DNA from: Flavobacterium zhairuonense | GTDB taxonomy: Bacteria; Bacteroidota; Bacteroidia; Flavobacteriales; Flavobacteriaceae | DNA: 64,000 nucleotides | Reading direction: 5' to 3' | NCBI RefSeq assembly: GCF_004352915.1 | Contig: NZ_SJSY01000072.1 | Coordinates: 310,001 to 374,000, forward strand | In this document: piece by piece, positions 8,449 through 16,349 of the stretch | Position numbering within the stretch: position 1 is the first letter of the stretch | How the letters are laid out: each line of letters begins with the position of its first letter | Notes under the pieces: generated by a model | Database searches by the model: none | Told to the model about the DNA's origin: nothing | What the model saw: only the letters and a program-made list of their open reading frames with translations | Made by a program: the position numbers and the translations under genes

Positions 8449-10206
8449 TTAAGCAGTTTCCTTATCAAAAATCAAATCCAATCCGCCAGAAATCAAATGC
8501 GCTACTTCAGGACGTTTAATTTTCAATTGATCAAGATGAACCAATACTTCCTGTAAAAGCTGTTTTTCATCAGAATCCTTCAAAAGTTCTGCAATTTCAA
8601 CAGATAAAAGCCAATCATTTGAATGGTTATTTTTTAACTTTTCAAAAACAGATAATAATTCACTTTTAGATTCTTTGTTGTTTCTGATATTTCGAACTGA
8701 TGCGTATAACGTTTCTAATTCATCGCGTTCGTCAGTATGTTTAGCTTTTATAGTTTTTGTTGAAGGAACAATATTGATCAAGTCAAAACTATTTACATCG
8801 GCAGGGCCAGAAAAAGCAGAAACCACTTTTTTGCCAATAGCCATGTCGTAATTTCCCCAATCAGGCTGAAACAAAATCGTTTCGCCATGCGTTACCGTAC
8901 AATTTCTAAAACTGATTAAAATAATTTCTCCATGAAGGTTTCGTGATCCCGTAATAATTTCACCTTCAACAATAATATTGCCTTCAAATTCCAGTTTTAC
9001 CGTTTCATTTTCAACAATGCTGTAAGCTTGTAAATCCTTCGGACTCATATCTTCAATCGCTAAATTGAAGCCTTTGAGTTTCCCAATCGGACTTCCAAAT
9101 CCGTGTGGATGTGTTAAAGTTCCGTGACCAACTAATTCTTTTTCTCGGTATGCTAAAGCTGTTTTTCCAGTTGTTTGAATGTAAACCGGTTTTCCTTCTT
9201 CTTCAATTACATTTGTAAAAACGCCCGAAATCTGTAAACCTGTACTTAATTCAATAGTTCCCAAAGCATTCGACTGAATTAATTTTTGAATTCCAGAAAG
9301 CCCTCCTGTACGTAAAGCCATTTTATTTGCAAATTCTTCTAAAATCAAACTCAAATAAGAGAAAGTTGGCGTTACATATAGTTGAGGTTGCAATTGTGTA
9401 ATATCAAAATTTTGATTTGCTGCCGAAATATCATAAGGGATTTTTTTTACATTATTAGTCATACAATGAGCACTTTCGCCAATTGAAGAAAGCAATCCGG
9501 CGCCATATATTTTTGGATTTTCAACAGTTCCGATTAATCCGTACTCAACTGTCCACCAATGCAGGTTTCGAATTTGAGCCATTTCAGATAATTCGCCCAT
9601 ATTGTTTTGTAAATCGGCAACGGCTTTTTCAGCTTCGTCAATTTTTTCTTGAGGCGTATCTTCAGCTTCTTTCAAAATTGAAAGCAGACGAATCGCTTCA
9701 TACATTTGGTAATCTTTATGTGAAGAAATCGCTTTGCATCCAATTTCGCCAAAACGTCTTAAATATTCTGCATATTCAGGATTAGCAATAATAGGCGCGT
9801 GGCCGGCGCCTTCGTGAATGATGTCTGGAGCTGGCGTATATTCAATATGTTCTAATTGTCGAATATCTGAAGCAATAACCAAAACGTTATAAGCTTGGAA
9901 TTCCATAAAAGCATTTGGTGGGATGAAACCATCAACGGCAACTGCAGCCCAGCCAATTTCGGTAAGAATACGATTCATTCCGTACATACTCGGAATAGAA
10001 TCTATTTCGATTCCCGTTTTACGTAAACCATCTAAATAAGAATGATGTGCAACTTTTGAAAGATAATCTACATTTTTGCGCATTACATAGCGCCAAACCG
10101 CTTGATTAATTGGTGTATAATCACTATAATCCTGAGGTTTAATAAATTGCTTTAAATGTTTTGGCAATCGCTCCAATAACGGATTTGTTTCTATAGATGC
10201 ATTCAT
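8449..10206 (-). CDS. phhA: Aromatic amino acid hydroxylase (phenylalanine 4-monooxygenase type) with long C-terminal extension
   Basis: This is a pterin- and iron-dependent aromatic amino acid hydroxylase that would convert phenylalanine to tyrosine. The family signature PDIIHEGAGHAP places the two iron-binding histidines at H131 and H136. The third ligand is E221 in WWTVEYG. Residues about 30-320 make the catalytic domain. At 585 aa the protein is about twice the usual bacterial length (about 260-300 aa), with roughly 260 C-terminal residues I cannot assign. This long form does occur in Flavobacteria. There is no N-terminal ACT regulatory domain. No pterin-4a-carbinolamine dehydratase gene lies beside it. 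Phenylalanine is the likeliest substrate, but tryptophan or tyrosine cannot be excluded by eye. Confidence 0.93.
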   Translation of the reverse strand: MNASIETNPLLERLPKHLKQFIKPQDYSDYTPINQAVWRYVMRKNVDYLSKVAHHSYLDGLRKTGIEIDSIPSMYGMNRILTEIGWAAVAVDGFIPPNAFMEFQAYNVLVIASDIRQLEHIEYTPAPDIIHEGAGHAPIIANPEYAEYLRRFGEIGCKAISSHKDYQMYEAIRLLSILKEAEDTPQEKIDEAEKAVADLQNNMGELSEMAQIRNLHWWTVEYGLIGTVENPKIYGAGLLSSIGESAHCMTNNVKKIPYDISAANQNFDITQLQPQLYVTPTFSYLSLILEEFANKMALRTGGLSGIQKLIQSNALGTIELSTGLQISGVFTNVIEEEGKPVYIQTTGKTALAYREKELVGHGTLTHPHGFGSPIGKLKGFNLAIEDMSPKDLQAYSIVENETVKLEFEGNIIVEGEIITGSRNLHGEIILISFRNCTVTHGETILFQPDWGNYDMAIGKKVVSAFSGPADVNSFDLINIVPSTKTIKAKHTDERDELETLYASVRNIRNNKESKSELLSVFEKLKNNHSNDWLLSVEIAELLKDSDEKQLLQEVLVHLDQLKIKRPEVAHLISGGLDLIFDKETA

Positions 10207-10359
10207 TTCGAAAACGTTGTAGATTAGAATGTAAAATTACGAATTTAGACCGCTAATTTTTGCTATTTATCACAAAATTTTTATTCGAAAGTGTGTTTTA
10301 TTGCGTTTTTATAGGTTTTTAGAGTATAGAAAGAAAAAGGATTTTAACAGTCATTGTTT

Positions 10360-10788
10360 TCATAATTGACTTTTTCCATTGTTTTTTTCAAAGTTTTCCA
10401 ATTCTTTTTTAGTCATTGTTGTTTCTTTCAAATCCACTTTTAATTGTTTTTTGGTATCTGGGCTAATCCATAATCCTGAAAAAGTATTGTTTGCTTTCTT
10501 TAAAATGAGTACACCGCTAAAATCGTGTTCTACCATGATAAATTCATTTTCAGCTTTTCTGTTTTGAGTAATGTTAAGTTGAATCCAGTTTTTGGATTTA
10601 TTGTAACGGTACATCGAAGTGTACATTAAATCGGCTGTGCATGGATTTTCTTCTGTTTTGATATAAACAGTTATAGGGGTTTTGCCATCGACAGTTCCTT
10701 GATATAAATTTGAAGTTGGTGCCGTTTGAGCCTGAATTGTATTGAAAAAAGAGAAACAAATTATAAAAAAGAGCATTATTTTTTTCAT
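10360..10788 (-). CDS. Small secreted protein of unknown function
   Basis: I do not recognise the family. The 142-residue product starts with a clear signal peptide (hydrophobic residues 3-18, cleavage near IQAQ), so the mature protein is about 120 aa and periplasmic or secreted. The mature part is beta-rich. The segment KANNTFSGLWISPDTKK is typical of small all-beta Bacteroidota proteins in which a salt- or substrate-dependent increment is described as a G-x-W strand. There is one Cys (in NPCTAD) and the C-terminus is charged. It lies between a globin gene and the aromatic amino acid hydroxylase, all on the minus strand but with 100-150 nt gaps, so operon membership is doubtful. Confidence 0.75.
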   Translation of the reverse strand: MKKIMLFFIICFSFFNTIQAQTAPTSNLYQGTVDGKTPITVYIKTEENPCTADLMYTSMYRYNKSKNWIQLNITQNRKAENEFIMVEHDFSGVLILKKANNTFSGLWISPDTKKQLKVDLKETTMTKKELENFEKNNGKSQL

Positions 10789-10889
10789 ACGAAAATATTT
10801 AGTAGGTTTTTAATTTGGTTAAGATGGGCTTGTGTTGAACCAAATTTATTTAAAAAATAACAACATCTTCTAAATTTTAAAATTTACTT

Positions 10890-11300
10890 TTAGGATTTCT
10901 TGAGTGAATTTCTCAATTCATTTTCGGCATTTCTGAAATATTCAATTTTATGATTGAACATAAAAGCCATATTTGTAGCGCGCATTTTTGCTTCTTCGGT
11001 TAATGGACCTGCAAATTGTGTATCAATTGTAGTATTGAAAATTTCGATCCAACGATCAAAATGAGTTTTATCGACTGGTAATTGTTTGTGTGGAGGAAAC
11101 GGAGTTCCAGAATAGGCACGGACATCAAATAAAATGGTTTGCCAAAAGCCATACATTTTTTGCAAATGAGGTTCCCAGCGATCTTGTAATTTATCATTAA
11201 ATATCGGGCCAATGAGATCATCTTTTCTAACATTGTCATAAAAGCTGTTCACCATTTGTTTAATGTCTTCTAAAGTCGAAATATCTTTAAGGGCATTCAT
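10890..11300 (-). CDS. Group III truncated hemoglobin-like globin
   Basis: This single-domain globin fits the group III truncated hemoglobins (TrHbIII). The proximal region contains PPHKQLPVDKTHFDRWIEIF, with the likely haem-binding His in THFDRW. The B/E helix region carries FYDNVRKDDLIGPIF and MYGFWQTILF, both typical of the group. The product is 136 aa. I chose the ATG at 11300. A longer open frame begins at a TTG at 11327, but that TTG lies inside a TATTTTTG promoter box. Family roles include oxygen or nitric oxide chemistry under microaerobic conditions; the specific role here is not visible. Confidence 0.93.
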   Translation of the reverse strand: MNALKDISTLEDIKQMVNSFYDNVRKDDLIGPIFNDKLQDRWEPHLQKMYGFWQTILFDVRAYSGTPFPPHKQLPVDKTHFDRWIEIFNTTIDTQFAGPLTEEAKMRATNMAFMFNHKIEYFRNAENELRNSLKKS

Positions 11301-11324
11301 TGTTTTTCTTTCTAAAATGAATTG

Positions 11325-11332
11325 CAAAAATA
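11325..11332 (-). promoter_or_regulatory. Bacteroidota -7 box of the globin gene
   Basis: Minus-strand TATTTTTG matches the TAnnTTTG consensus of the primary Bacteroidota sigma factor. The transcript would start about 7 nt downstream, giving a leader of about 18 nt to the ATG at 11300. No clear -33 TTTG is seen. Confidence 0.5.
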
Positions 11333-11677
11333 CGACATAACTTCTTGCTTAATCCATGATATTTGTCATTTAACAAGCAGATTTTTCAGCTCTGAAAACA
11401 ATCTATTTAACTTATAAAACATCCTCTTTTTTGTATATAAATGTTAATGCGGAGTAAAAAGTAAGATTTTTTGTGTTTTATTTTGTTTAAATATTTGAAA
11501 ATCAGTATTTTGATTTTTGGTTAGATAGGTTTTTGTTAAGGTAAATTTTACAAATGATGTGTATTTGTAAAGTTTCAATTATATCGATTTCGTTAAAATT
11601 GACATATTTTTGATGTGTTTTAATAAAAATAATCATAATAAAATGAGAAAACTTTAACTATCAAAAACCACAAAAAA
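11333..11677. other. Intergenic region with palindromic operator-like site upstream of the GH30 gene
   Basis: This AT-rich gap between the divergent globin and glycosidase genes holds one notable element: a perfect 9-bp inverted repeat, TTTACAAAT at 11547-11555 and ATTTGTAAA at 11563-11571, with a 7-nt spacer. A likely -7 box for the glycosidase follows 33 nt later. The spacing would put the palindrome about 50-70 nt upstream of the start site, a position suited to an activator. No small gene was found in the rest. Confidence 0.45.
11605..11612 (+). promoter_or_regulatory. Candidate -7 box of the GH30 gene
   Basis: TATTTTTG matches TAnnTTTG. It would give a leader of about 59 nt to the ATG at 11678. 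The -33 element is poor (TTTCG), which suits a promoter needing an activator. Confidence 0.45.
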
Positions 11678-14086
11678 ATGCACAAAACTACTCAAAAACC
11701 TACAAATCGGGTAAAAGCTTTAATGACACAAATCATTATAATAATGCTTTTATGTATTACAAAAACAAATGCTCAGACGGTTACGCCTTTTATTACATCA
11801 GGCGATCAGACAAAATTACTCCAACAGCAGGCAACTGTAAGTTTCGGAACAAACTCAGGAACCAATCCTTCTACAGTTACGGTTAATGCAGGAACCACAT
11901 ATCAAACAATGGATGGCTTTGGTTACACGCTTACAGAAGGTAGTGCCGAAGTGATAAGCGGAATGGCAGCGACGCAACAAAATCAGTTATTGAATGATTT
12001 GTATAATCCAACTACAGGATTGAACGCAAGTGTAATTCGTATTAGTATAGCAGCTTCAGATTTAAGCAGTTCTTCTTATAGTTACAATGAAACTTCGGGA
12101 GATACTAATATGAATAACTTCAGTTTAAACGGTCCGGATTTGACTTATTTGATTCCGATTATCAAAAAGATTCAGCTGATCAATCCGAATATTAAAATAT
12201 TAGCAACTCCTTGGACAGCACCACGATGGATGAAAACCAATGGTTCTTGGGTTGGTGGAAGTTTGCAGACACAATATTATGCTGCTTATGCCAAATATTT
12301 TGTGAAATATATTCAGGCCATGCAAGCGCAAGGAATTTCGATTTGGGCAATCACACCACAAAACGAACCTGAAAATCCCAACAACGAGCCAAGCATGCTG
12401 ATGAATTCTACAGAACAAAAGAATTTTATTAATCAGCAACTTGGGCCACAATTGGCTGCTGCTGGATATGGTGGCGTTAAAATTATTGCTTTTGATCACA
12501 ATTGCGATAATACAGCTTATCCAATTGATGTTTTAAACAACAGCAGTTATGTTGATGGCGCAGCGTTTCATTTGTATTTAGGAAATATCTCTGCAATGTC
12601 AACCGTAAAAACACAAACTAATAAAAACGTTTATTTCACAGAACAATACACAGGTTCTGGAGGAAGCTTCAGCGGCGATTTTGGCTGGCACATGCAAAAC
12701 GTTGTTATTGGTAGTACAAACAACTGGTCGAAAACAGTTTTAGAATGGAATGCTGTCAATAATTCAAGCATGGGACCACATACGCCAGGCGGTTGTAATA
12801 CCTGCTTAGGAGCTATTACAGTAAATAATAGTACAAGTTATACTAAAAACGTTGCTTACTATATTATCGGCCAAATTTCTAAATATGTGAAACCGGGAGC
12901 AGTAAGAATTAGTTCTTCTAGCACAAGCGGAAGTATTTTGTCAGTTGGTTTTAAAAACCCTGACGGATCTATTGCTCTCGTGCTTTATAATACTTCTGGC
13001 TCATCAAATACGATAAAAGTGGTTTCTGGTTCATCAGCATTTAATTATGCAGTTCCAGGATCATCGGCAGTTACTTTTACTTGGGGAACAGGAGGTTCGG
13101 TTGCTGTAACAGGAGTAAGTGTAAGCCCGACTTCGGCAACAATTACAGCAGGACAAACACAACAGTTAACCGCTACGGTTTCTCCAAGCAATGCAACAAA
13201 TACAGCTGTAAATTGGAGTTCAAGCAATACTTCAGTGGCAACCGTAAACTCAAGCGGATTAGTTACAGGAGTTGCTGCAGGAAGTGCAACAATAACTGTT
13301 ACAACTGTAGATGGAGCTAAAACGGCGACAAGTGCAATTACAGTAAATGCTTCAAGTACTGGGTTTCCTGGTTACTATAATATCCTTTCAAGAAACAGTA
13401 ATAAAGGTTTAGATGTTGCTGATAATTCTACAAGTAGCGGTGGAAGAATTCAGCAATATGATGTTACCAATGGAGGAGGAAGCAATCAAAGATGGAAATT
13501 TGTTTCAGACGGAAGTGGAAATTATTACATTATTGTAAAATCAACAGGAATGTATCTGGCAGTTGAAAATAACGGAACTGCAAATGGACTGAAAGTACAA
13601 CAAAGAACTTTTGTTAATTCTAATGAATTCAAGTGGACAGTTGCAAGTCTTAGTGGCGGGTATTATAAAATTACCAATGTAAATACGGGGAAATCCCTTG
13701 ATGTTGAAAATGTTTCTACAGCAAATGGAGCTAATATTCAGGTTTGGGATTATACTGGCGGATTAAATCAGCAATGGCAGTTTGTTCAAGTGGAATCTAC
13801 TGCTAAAAAAGCTTTGGTACAAGCGGCTCCAGCCGAAGAAGAAAATCCAAATGATATGGTGATTTTTATTAATTCGTCAAACGATTATTTAAAAATTGAC
13901 ACCAATCATACAGGAAGTGCCGATGTTGAAATATTCTCACTTGAAGGGCAAAGCGTTTTAAAGAAAAATGTAAATTTCGAAGGAAGGCAAGCTGAAATTG
14001 AAATTTCGAGATTGCCAAAAGGGATTTATGTTGTACGAGTAAACGACAGTAAAGGAGCCTATTCGAAAAAAGTATTAAAACAATAA
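11678..14086 (+). CDS. Secreted GH30 glycoside hydrolase with Ig-like, ricin-type and T9SS sorting domains
   Basis: This 802-residue exported glycosidase has a signal peptide ending near residue 32 (TNAQ). A GH30 catalytic domain spans about residues 35-460: acid/base E230 in TPQNEP and nucleophile E322 in VYFTEQ. Next come a Big_2 bacterial Ig-like domain (about 475-555, VTGVSVSPTSATITAGQ) and a ricin-type beta-trefoil carbohydrate-binding domain (about 565-705, with QRWKF and QQWQF motifs). A type IX secretion C-terminal sorting domain closes it (about 725-802, LPKGIYVVRV and a final KKVLKQ). GH30 enzymes cleave beta-1,6-glucan, glucosylceramide or xylan; the substrate cannot be fixed by eye. 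It stands alone, with no transporter or other polysaccharide-utilisation genes beside it, and shares a terminator with ilvA. Confidence 0.95.
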   Translation: MHKTTQKPTNRVKALMTQIIIIMLLCITKTNAQTVTPFITSGDQTKLLQQQATVSFGTNSGTNPSTVTVNAGTTYQTMDGFGYTLTEGSAEVISGMAATQQNQLLNDLYNPTTGLNASVIRISIAASDLSSSSYSYNETSGDTNMNNFSLNGPDLTYLIPIIKKIQLINPNIKILATPWTAPRWMKTNGSWVGGSLQTQYYAAYAKYFVKYIQAMQAQGISIWAITPQNEPENPNNEPSMLMNSTEQKNFINQQLGPQLAAAGYGGVKIIAFDHNCDNTAYPIDVLNNSSYVDGAAFHLYLGNISAMSTVKTQTNKNVYFTEQYTGSGGSFSGDFGWHMQNVVIGSTNNWSKTVLEWNAVNNSSMGPHTPGGCNTCLGAITVNNSTSYTKNVAYYIIGQISKYVKPGAVRISSSSTSGSILSVGFKNPDGSIALVLYNTSGSSNTIKVVSGSSAFNYAVPGSSAVTFTWGTGGSVAVTGVSVSPTSATITAGQTQQLTATVSPSNATNTAVNWSSSNTSVATVNSSGLVTGVAAGSATITVTTVDGAKTATSAITVNASSTGFPGYYNILSRNSNKGLDVADNSTSSGGRIQQYDVTNGGGSNQRWKFVSDGSGNYYIIVKSTGMYLAVENNGTANGLKVQQRTFVNSNEFKWTVASLSGGYYKITNVNTGKSLDVENVSTANGANIQVWDYTGGLNQQWQFVQVESTAKKALVQAAPAEEENPNDMVIFINSSNDYLKIDTNHTGSADVEIFSLEGQSVLKKNVNFEGRQAEIEISRLPKGIYVVRVNDSKGAYSKKVLKQ

Positions 14087-14129
14087 ATTACAAATCTAGA
14101 ATTCAATTAGTAATTTTATATTTGATTTT

Positions 14130-14163
14130 AAAAGGCTGTCTACGGTTAATAGACAGCCTTTTT
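14130..14163. terminator. Bidirectional terminator between the GH30 gene and ilvA
   Basis: A perfect 13-bp stem, AAAAGGCTGTCTA (14130-14142) with TAGACAGCCTTTT (14150-14162), has a 7-nt loop and a T-run on both strands. It lies between two convergent genes. Confidence 0.9.
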
Positions 14164-14166
14164 GTT

Positions 14167-15411
14167 TTATCCAATCAATTGGGTGAACAAATCTTGATTG
14201 TCATTTAAATATTGAAACTCAAATCCGTTTTGAGTCATTTTCAATTTAATTGGCATAATATCATTTTTGTTTTTTAATTCTAAACCAACTACAACAGAAC
14301 CAACTTCACGGCTGTTTTTCTTTGCAAATTGAAAATAAGTAATATCGTCATCTGGACCAAGAATATTATTTACAAATTCTTTTAAAGCTCCAGGACGTTG
14401 CGGAAACTGAATCATGAAATAATGCATCAAACCTTCATAAAGCAATGAGCGTTCTTTTATTTCGGCAGTTCGCTCAATATCATTATTGCTCCCACTGACA
14501 ATACAAACTACATTTTTTCCTTTTATTTTATCTGCATAAAAATCCAAAGCGGCAATTGTCAAAGCGCCTGCGGGTTCAACAACCATTGCTTCTTCATTGT
14601 ACAATCGCAAAATTGTGGTACAAACTTTTCCTTCTGGAACCAAAATAATATCTTCTAAATTATATCGACAGATATCAAAAGTTTTGTCGCCAACTTGCTT
14701 TACTGCCGCGCCGTCAACAAATTTGTCGATTGTTTTTAATGCAGTATTTTTATTTTCTTCAATAGAAGTTTTCATTGAAGGAGCTCCTTTTGGCTCAACT
14801 CCAATGATTTTCGTATGCGGACTTAAATGTTTAAAAACTTCTGATAATCCAGAAGCAAGTCCGCCGCCGCCAATTGGTACAAAAACATAATCAATTGGTT
14901 CTTTGAAACTTTCGATAATTTCTAGACCAACAGTTCCTTGTCCGGCAATTACTTTTTCGTCGTCAAATGGATGAATAAAAGTTTTATGATTTTTGATCGC
15001 GTCTGCAGTTGCCGAAGCATAAGCATCATCAAAAGTATCTCCAGTCAAAACAATTTCTACAAATGATTTCCCGAACAATTGTACTTGTTTTACTTTTTGT
15101 TTTGGAGTGGTTTTCGGCATATAAATTTTGCCTTGAATTTTTAAAAGATTACAGGAATATGCAACACCTTGCGCGTGATTTCCTGCGCTGGCACAAACAA
15201 TCCCATTTGCTTTTTCCTTTTCATTTAATGAAGAAATCTTATTGTAAGCACCTCTGATTTTATACGACCGGACGATTTGCAAATCTTCTCTTTTTAATAA
15301 AATAATAGATTTGAATTCGTCTGAAAGATTCAAATTTTGCGTTAAAGGCGTTGCTGCAACAACATTTTCAAGTTGCTTTTTTGCATTAAGTACTTCGTTA
15401 AATAAACTCAT
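14167..15411 (-). CDS. ilvA: Threonine dehydratase (biosynthetic threonine ammonia-lyase)
   Basis: A PLP enzyme that deaminates threonine to 2-oxobutyrate, the first step of isoleucine synthesis. The PLP lysine is K51 in RSYKIRGAYN. The phosphate-binding glycines are in PIGGGGLASG and the SGSNND segment follows. Residues about 325-414 form one C-terminal ACT-like regulatory domain, so this is the short (414 aa) allosteric form. I start it at the ATG at 15411 (MSLFNEV). The 14 codons further upstream run into a dispersed repeat and have no family likeness. Upstream on the same strand are a promoter, an Ile-rich leader peptide and a terminator, so expression is probably controlled by attenuation. 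No other ilv gene is next to it. Confidence 0.97.
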   Translation of the reverse strand: MSLFNEVLNAKKQLENVVAATPLTQNLNLSDEFKSIILLKREDLQIVRSYKIRGAYNKISSLNEKEKANGIVCASAGNHAQGVAYSCNLLKIQGKIYMPKTTPKQKVKQVQLFGKSFVEIVLTGDTFDDAYASATADAIKNHKTFIHPFDDEKVIAGQGTVGLEIIESFKEPIDYVFVPIGGGGLASGLSEVFKHLSPHTKIIGVEPKGAPSMKTSIEENKNTALKTIDKFVDGAAVKQVGDKTFDICRYNLEDIILVPEGKVCTTILRLYNEEAMVVEPAGALTIAALDFYADKIKGKNVVCIVSGSNNDIERTAEIKERSLLYEGLMHYFMIQFPQRPGALKEFVNNILGPDDDITYFQFAKKNSREVGSVVVGLELKNKNDIMPIKLKMTQNGFEFQYLNDNQDLFTQLIG

Positions 15412-15427
15412 GATTTGTATTGTTTTC

Positions 15428-15508
15428 TTGCCACGAATTACTCGAATTTTCACTAATTTTTACTCAACAGCAGAAATAATTCGTGCTAATTTGTGTAATT
15501 CGTGGCAA
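15428..15508. repeat. Imperfect inverted repeat inserted between attenuator and ilvA
   Basis: The outer 13 bp pair perfectly (TTGCCACGAATTA at 15428-15440, TAATTCGTGGCAA at 15496-15508). The arms continue inward with mismatches to about 34 bp. It resembles the repeat at 7475-7565 (CCACAAATTACGCAAATTT) and lies in the untranslated leader of ilvA, downstream of its attenuator. Confidence 0.7.
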
Positions 15509-15530
15509 CTTTGTAATTATTCTTTTAAAT

Positions 15531-15554
15531 AAAAAACCTCCCGATGTGGGAGGT
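15531..15554 (-). terminator. Attenuator terminator upstream of ilvA
   Basis: On the minus strand the stem ACCTCCC/GGGAGGT (7 bp, 5-nt loop) is followed by TTTTTT, a strong intrinsic terminator. It lies 42 nt after the stop of the Ile-rich leader peptide and about 120 nt before the ilvA start. Its left arm can instead pair with a segment just after the leader stop (15582-15592) to form an antiterminator. Confidence 0.85.
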
Positions 15555-15596
15555 CTTTATAAATTATATTTTACAAACTTATATAACACCTCGCCA

Positions 15597-15656
15597 TTAC
15601 TGCTGAATTGCAATAATGCTAATAATAGCGATAATAATGTTGTTAAAGTTTTTCAT
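15597..15656 (-). CDS. Isoleucine-rich leader peptide of the ilvA attenuator
   Basis: A 19-codon frame, ATG at 15656 and TAA at 15597-15599, reads MKNFNNIIIAIISIIAIQQ. Eight of 19 residues are Ile, in runs at codons 7-9, 11-12, 14-15 and 17. It is preceded by AAAAAAA, the usual Flavobacterium start context, and by a promoter box about 22 nt upstream. Downstream are a terminator and an alternative antiterminator, then ilvA, whose product serves isoleucine synthesis. Three mutually exclusive stems can be drawn: 15623-15631 with 15591-15599 (9 bp, one G-U); 15582-15592 with 15550-15561; and the terminator stem. Stalling at Ile codons would free the second stem and let transcription reach ilvA. 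The gene is too short for automatic callers. Confidence 0.85.
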   Translation of the reverse strand: MKNFNNIIIAIISIIAIQQ

Positions 15657-15677
15657 TTTTTTTAGCTGATTGAATAG

Positions 15678-15685
15678 CAAATGTA
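15678..15685 (-). promoter_or_regulatory. -7 box of the ilvA leader transcript
   Basis: Minus-strand TACATTTG matches TAnnTTTG exactly. A TTG at 15708-15710 lies 22 nt upstream and may serve as the -33 element. The start site would fall near 15671, about 15 nt ahead of the leader-peptide ATG. So ilvA has a promoter of its own, separate from the DUF4136 gene upstream. Confidence 0.65.
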
Positions 15686-15759
15686 TTAATTATTTTTGGA
15701 AAGTTCACAACTATTTACCGTTTTATAAAAGGCTGAAAACTGCAAACTGCGACTGAAAA

Positions 15760-16305
15760 CTATTTTTTAACCGGTGGATACTGTGCTAAAATTTTGGTTA
15801 CAAATTCAGTAATTCGGGCATCTTTTTTATCTATGTTTTTGTATAAAGTACCAATACCTTGTCCTTGCCAGATCATTTCTTTCTTTTTAGCATCAATAAA
15901 ATCAATGAACAAAGTTCCTTCGGTATATCTAGAAACTGATGTTCCTCCGTACATATAAGGGCTGTATCCCCATCCCCAGCCGTAACCCCAGCCGTAACCG
16001 TATCCAGCGTAAAATTGATTTACATCAACTTGTTCTTTGGCTTTGGTAAAAATGTTTATTAGGATATCAGGATTTTCGCTTTTAGTAAACCCTTTAGCTT
16101 GCATTTGATCGTCAATTGCATGAAGAATTCTTTTTTTATCCAGATCAGAGATTTCGACCTTATCAATTCCGGGCTTAAAGTAAGCATAAGTCTTATAAGG
16201 CGCAAAATCTACGGTTTTATCGTAGTCAGAGTAAGCACTAACCGTGTCGCAGGACGCAGCAAGTATCAAAAGCAAAAAAATCGGAATTAATTTGAATGTT
16301 TTCAT
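15760..16305 (-). CDS. DUF4136 domain-containing lipoprotein
   Basis: This 181-residue lipoprotein has lipobox LAASC with the lipidated Cys at residue 19. The mature part matches the DUF4136 pattern: a DYDKTVDFAPYKTYAYF opening, a central D-x-LI-N-x-F-x-K-A-K-E segment, a Tyr/Gly/Trp-rich loop (about residues 97-118, YGYGWGYGWGWGY) and the closing strand KKKEMIWQGQGIG. DUF4136 proteins are envelope lipoproteins of unknown function found widely in Bacteroidota and Proteobacteria. The gene lies upstream of the ilvA leader on the same strand, but the ilvA promoter box in between argues that the two are separate units. Confidence 0.9.
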   Translation of the reverse strand: MKTFKLIPIFLLLILAASCDTVSAYSDYDKTVDFAPYKTYAYFKPGIDKVEISDLDKKRILHAIDDQMQAKGFTKSENPDILINIFTKAKEQVDVNQFYAGYGYGWGYGWGWGYSPYMYGGTSVSRYTEGTLFIDFIDAKKKEMIWQGQGIGTLYKNIDKKDARITEFVTKILAQYPPVKK

Positions 16306-16349
16306 GTTATTAGAAATTTAATGTTCTCTGTTTTATAAGTAACTTGTGT

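Noticed and set aside
10319..10363. A 14-codon minus-strand frame whose ATG overlaps the stop of the secreted protein gene (ATGA) and lies upstream of nothing on that strand but the hydroxylase end.
   Set aside because: It is hydrophobic but not rich in any one amino acid, has no following terminator/antiterminator pair, and the next gene downstream is the hydroxylase with its own 150-nt gap; unlike the ilvA leader it has no regulatory layout.
15412..15453. A 14-codon N-terminal extension of ilvA.
   Set aside because: The codons are read from a dispersed inverted repeat and bear no likeness to threonine dehydratases; the ATG at 15411 gives the normal start.
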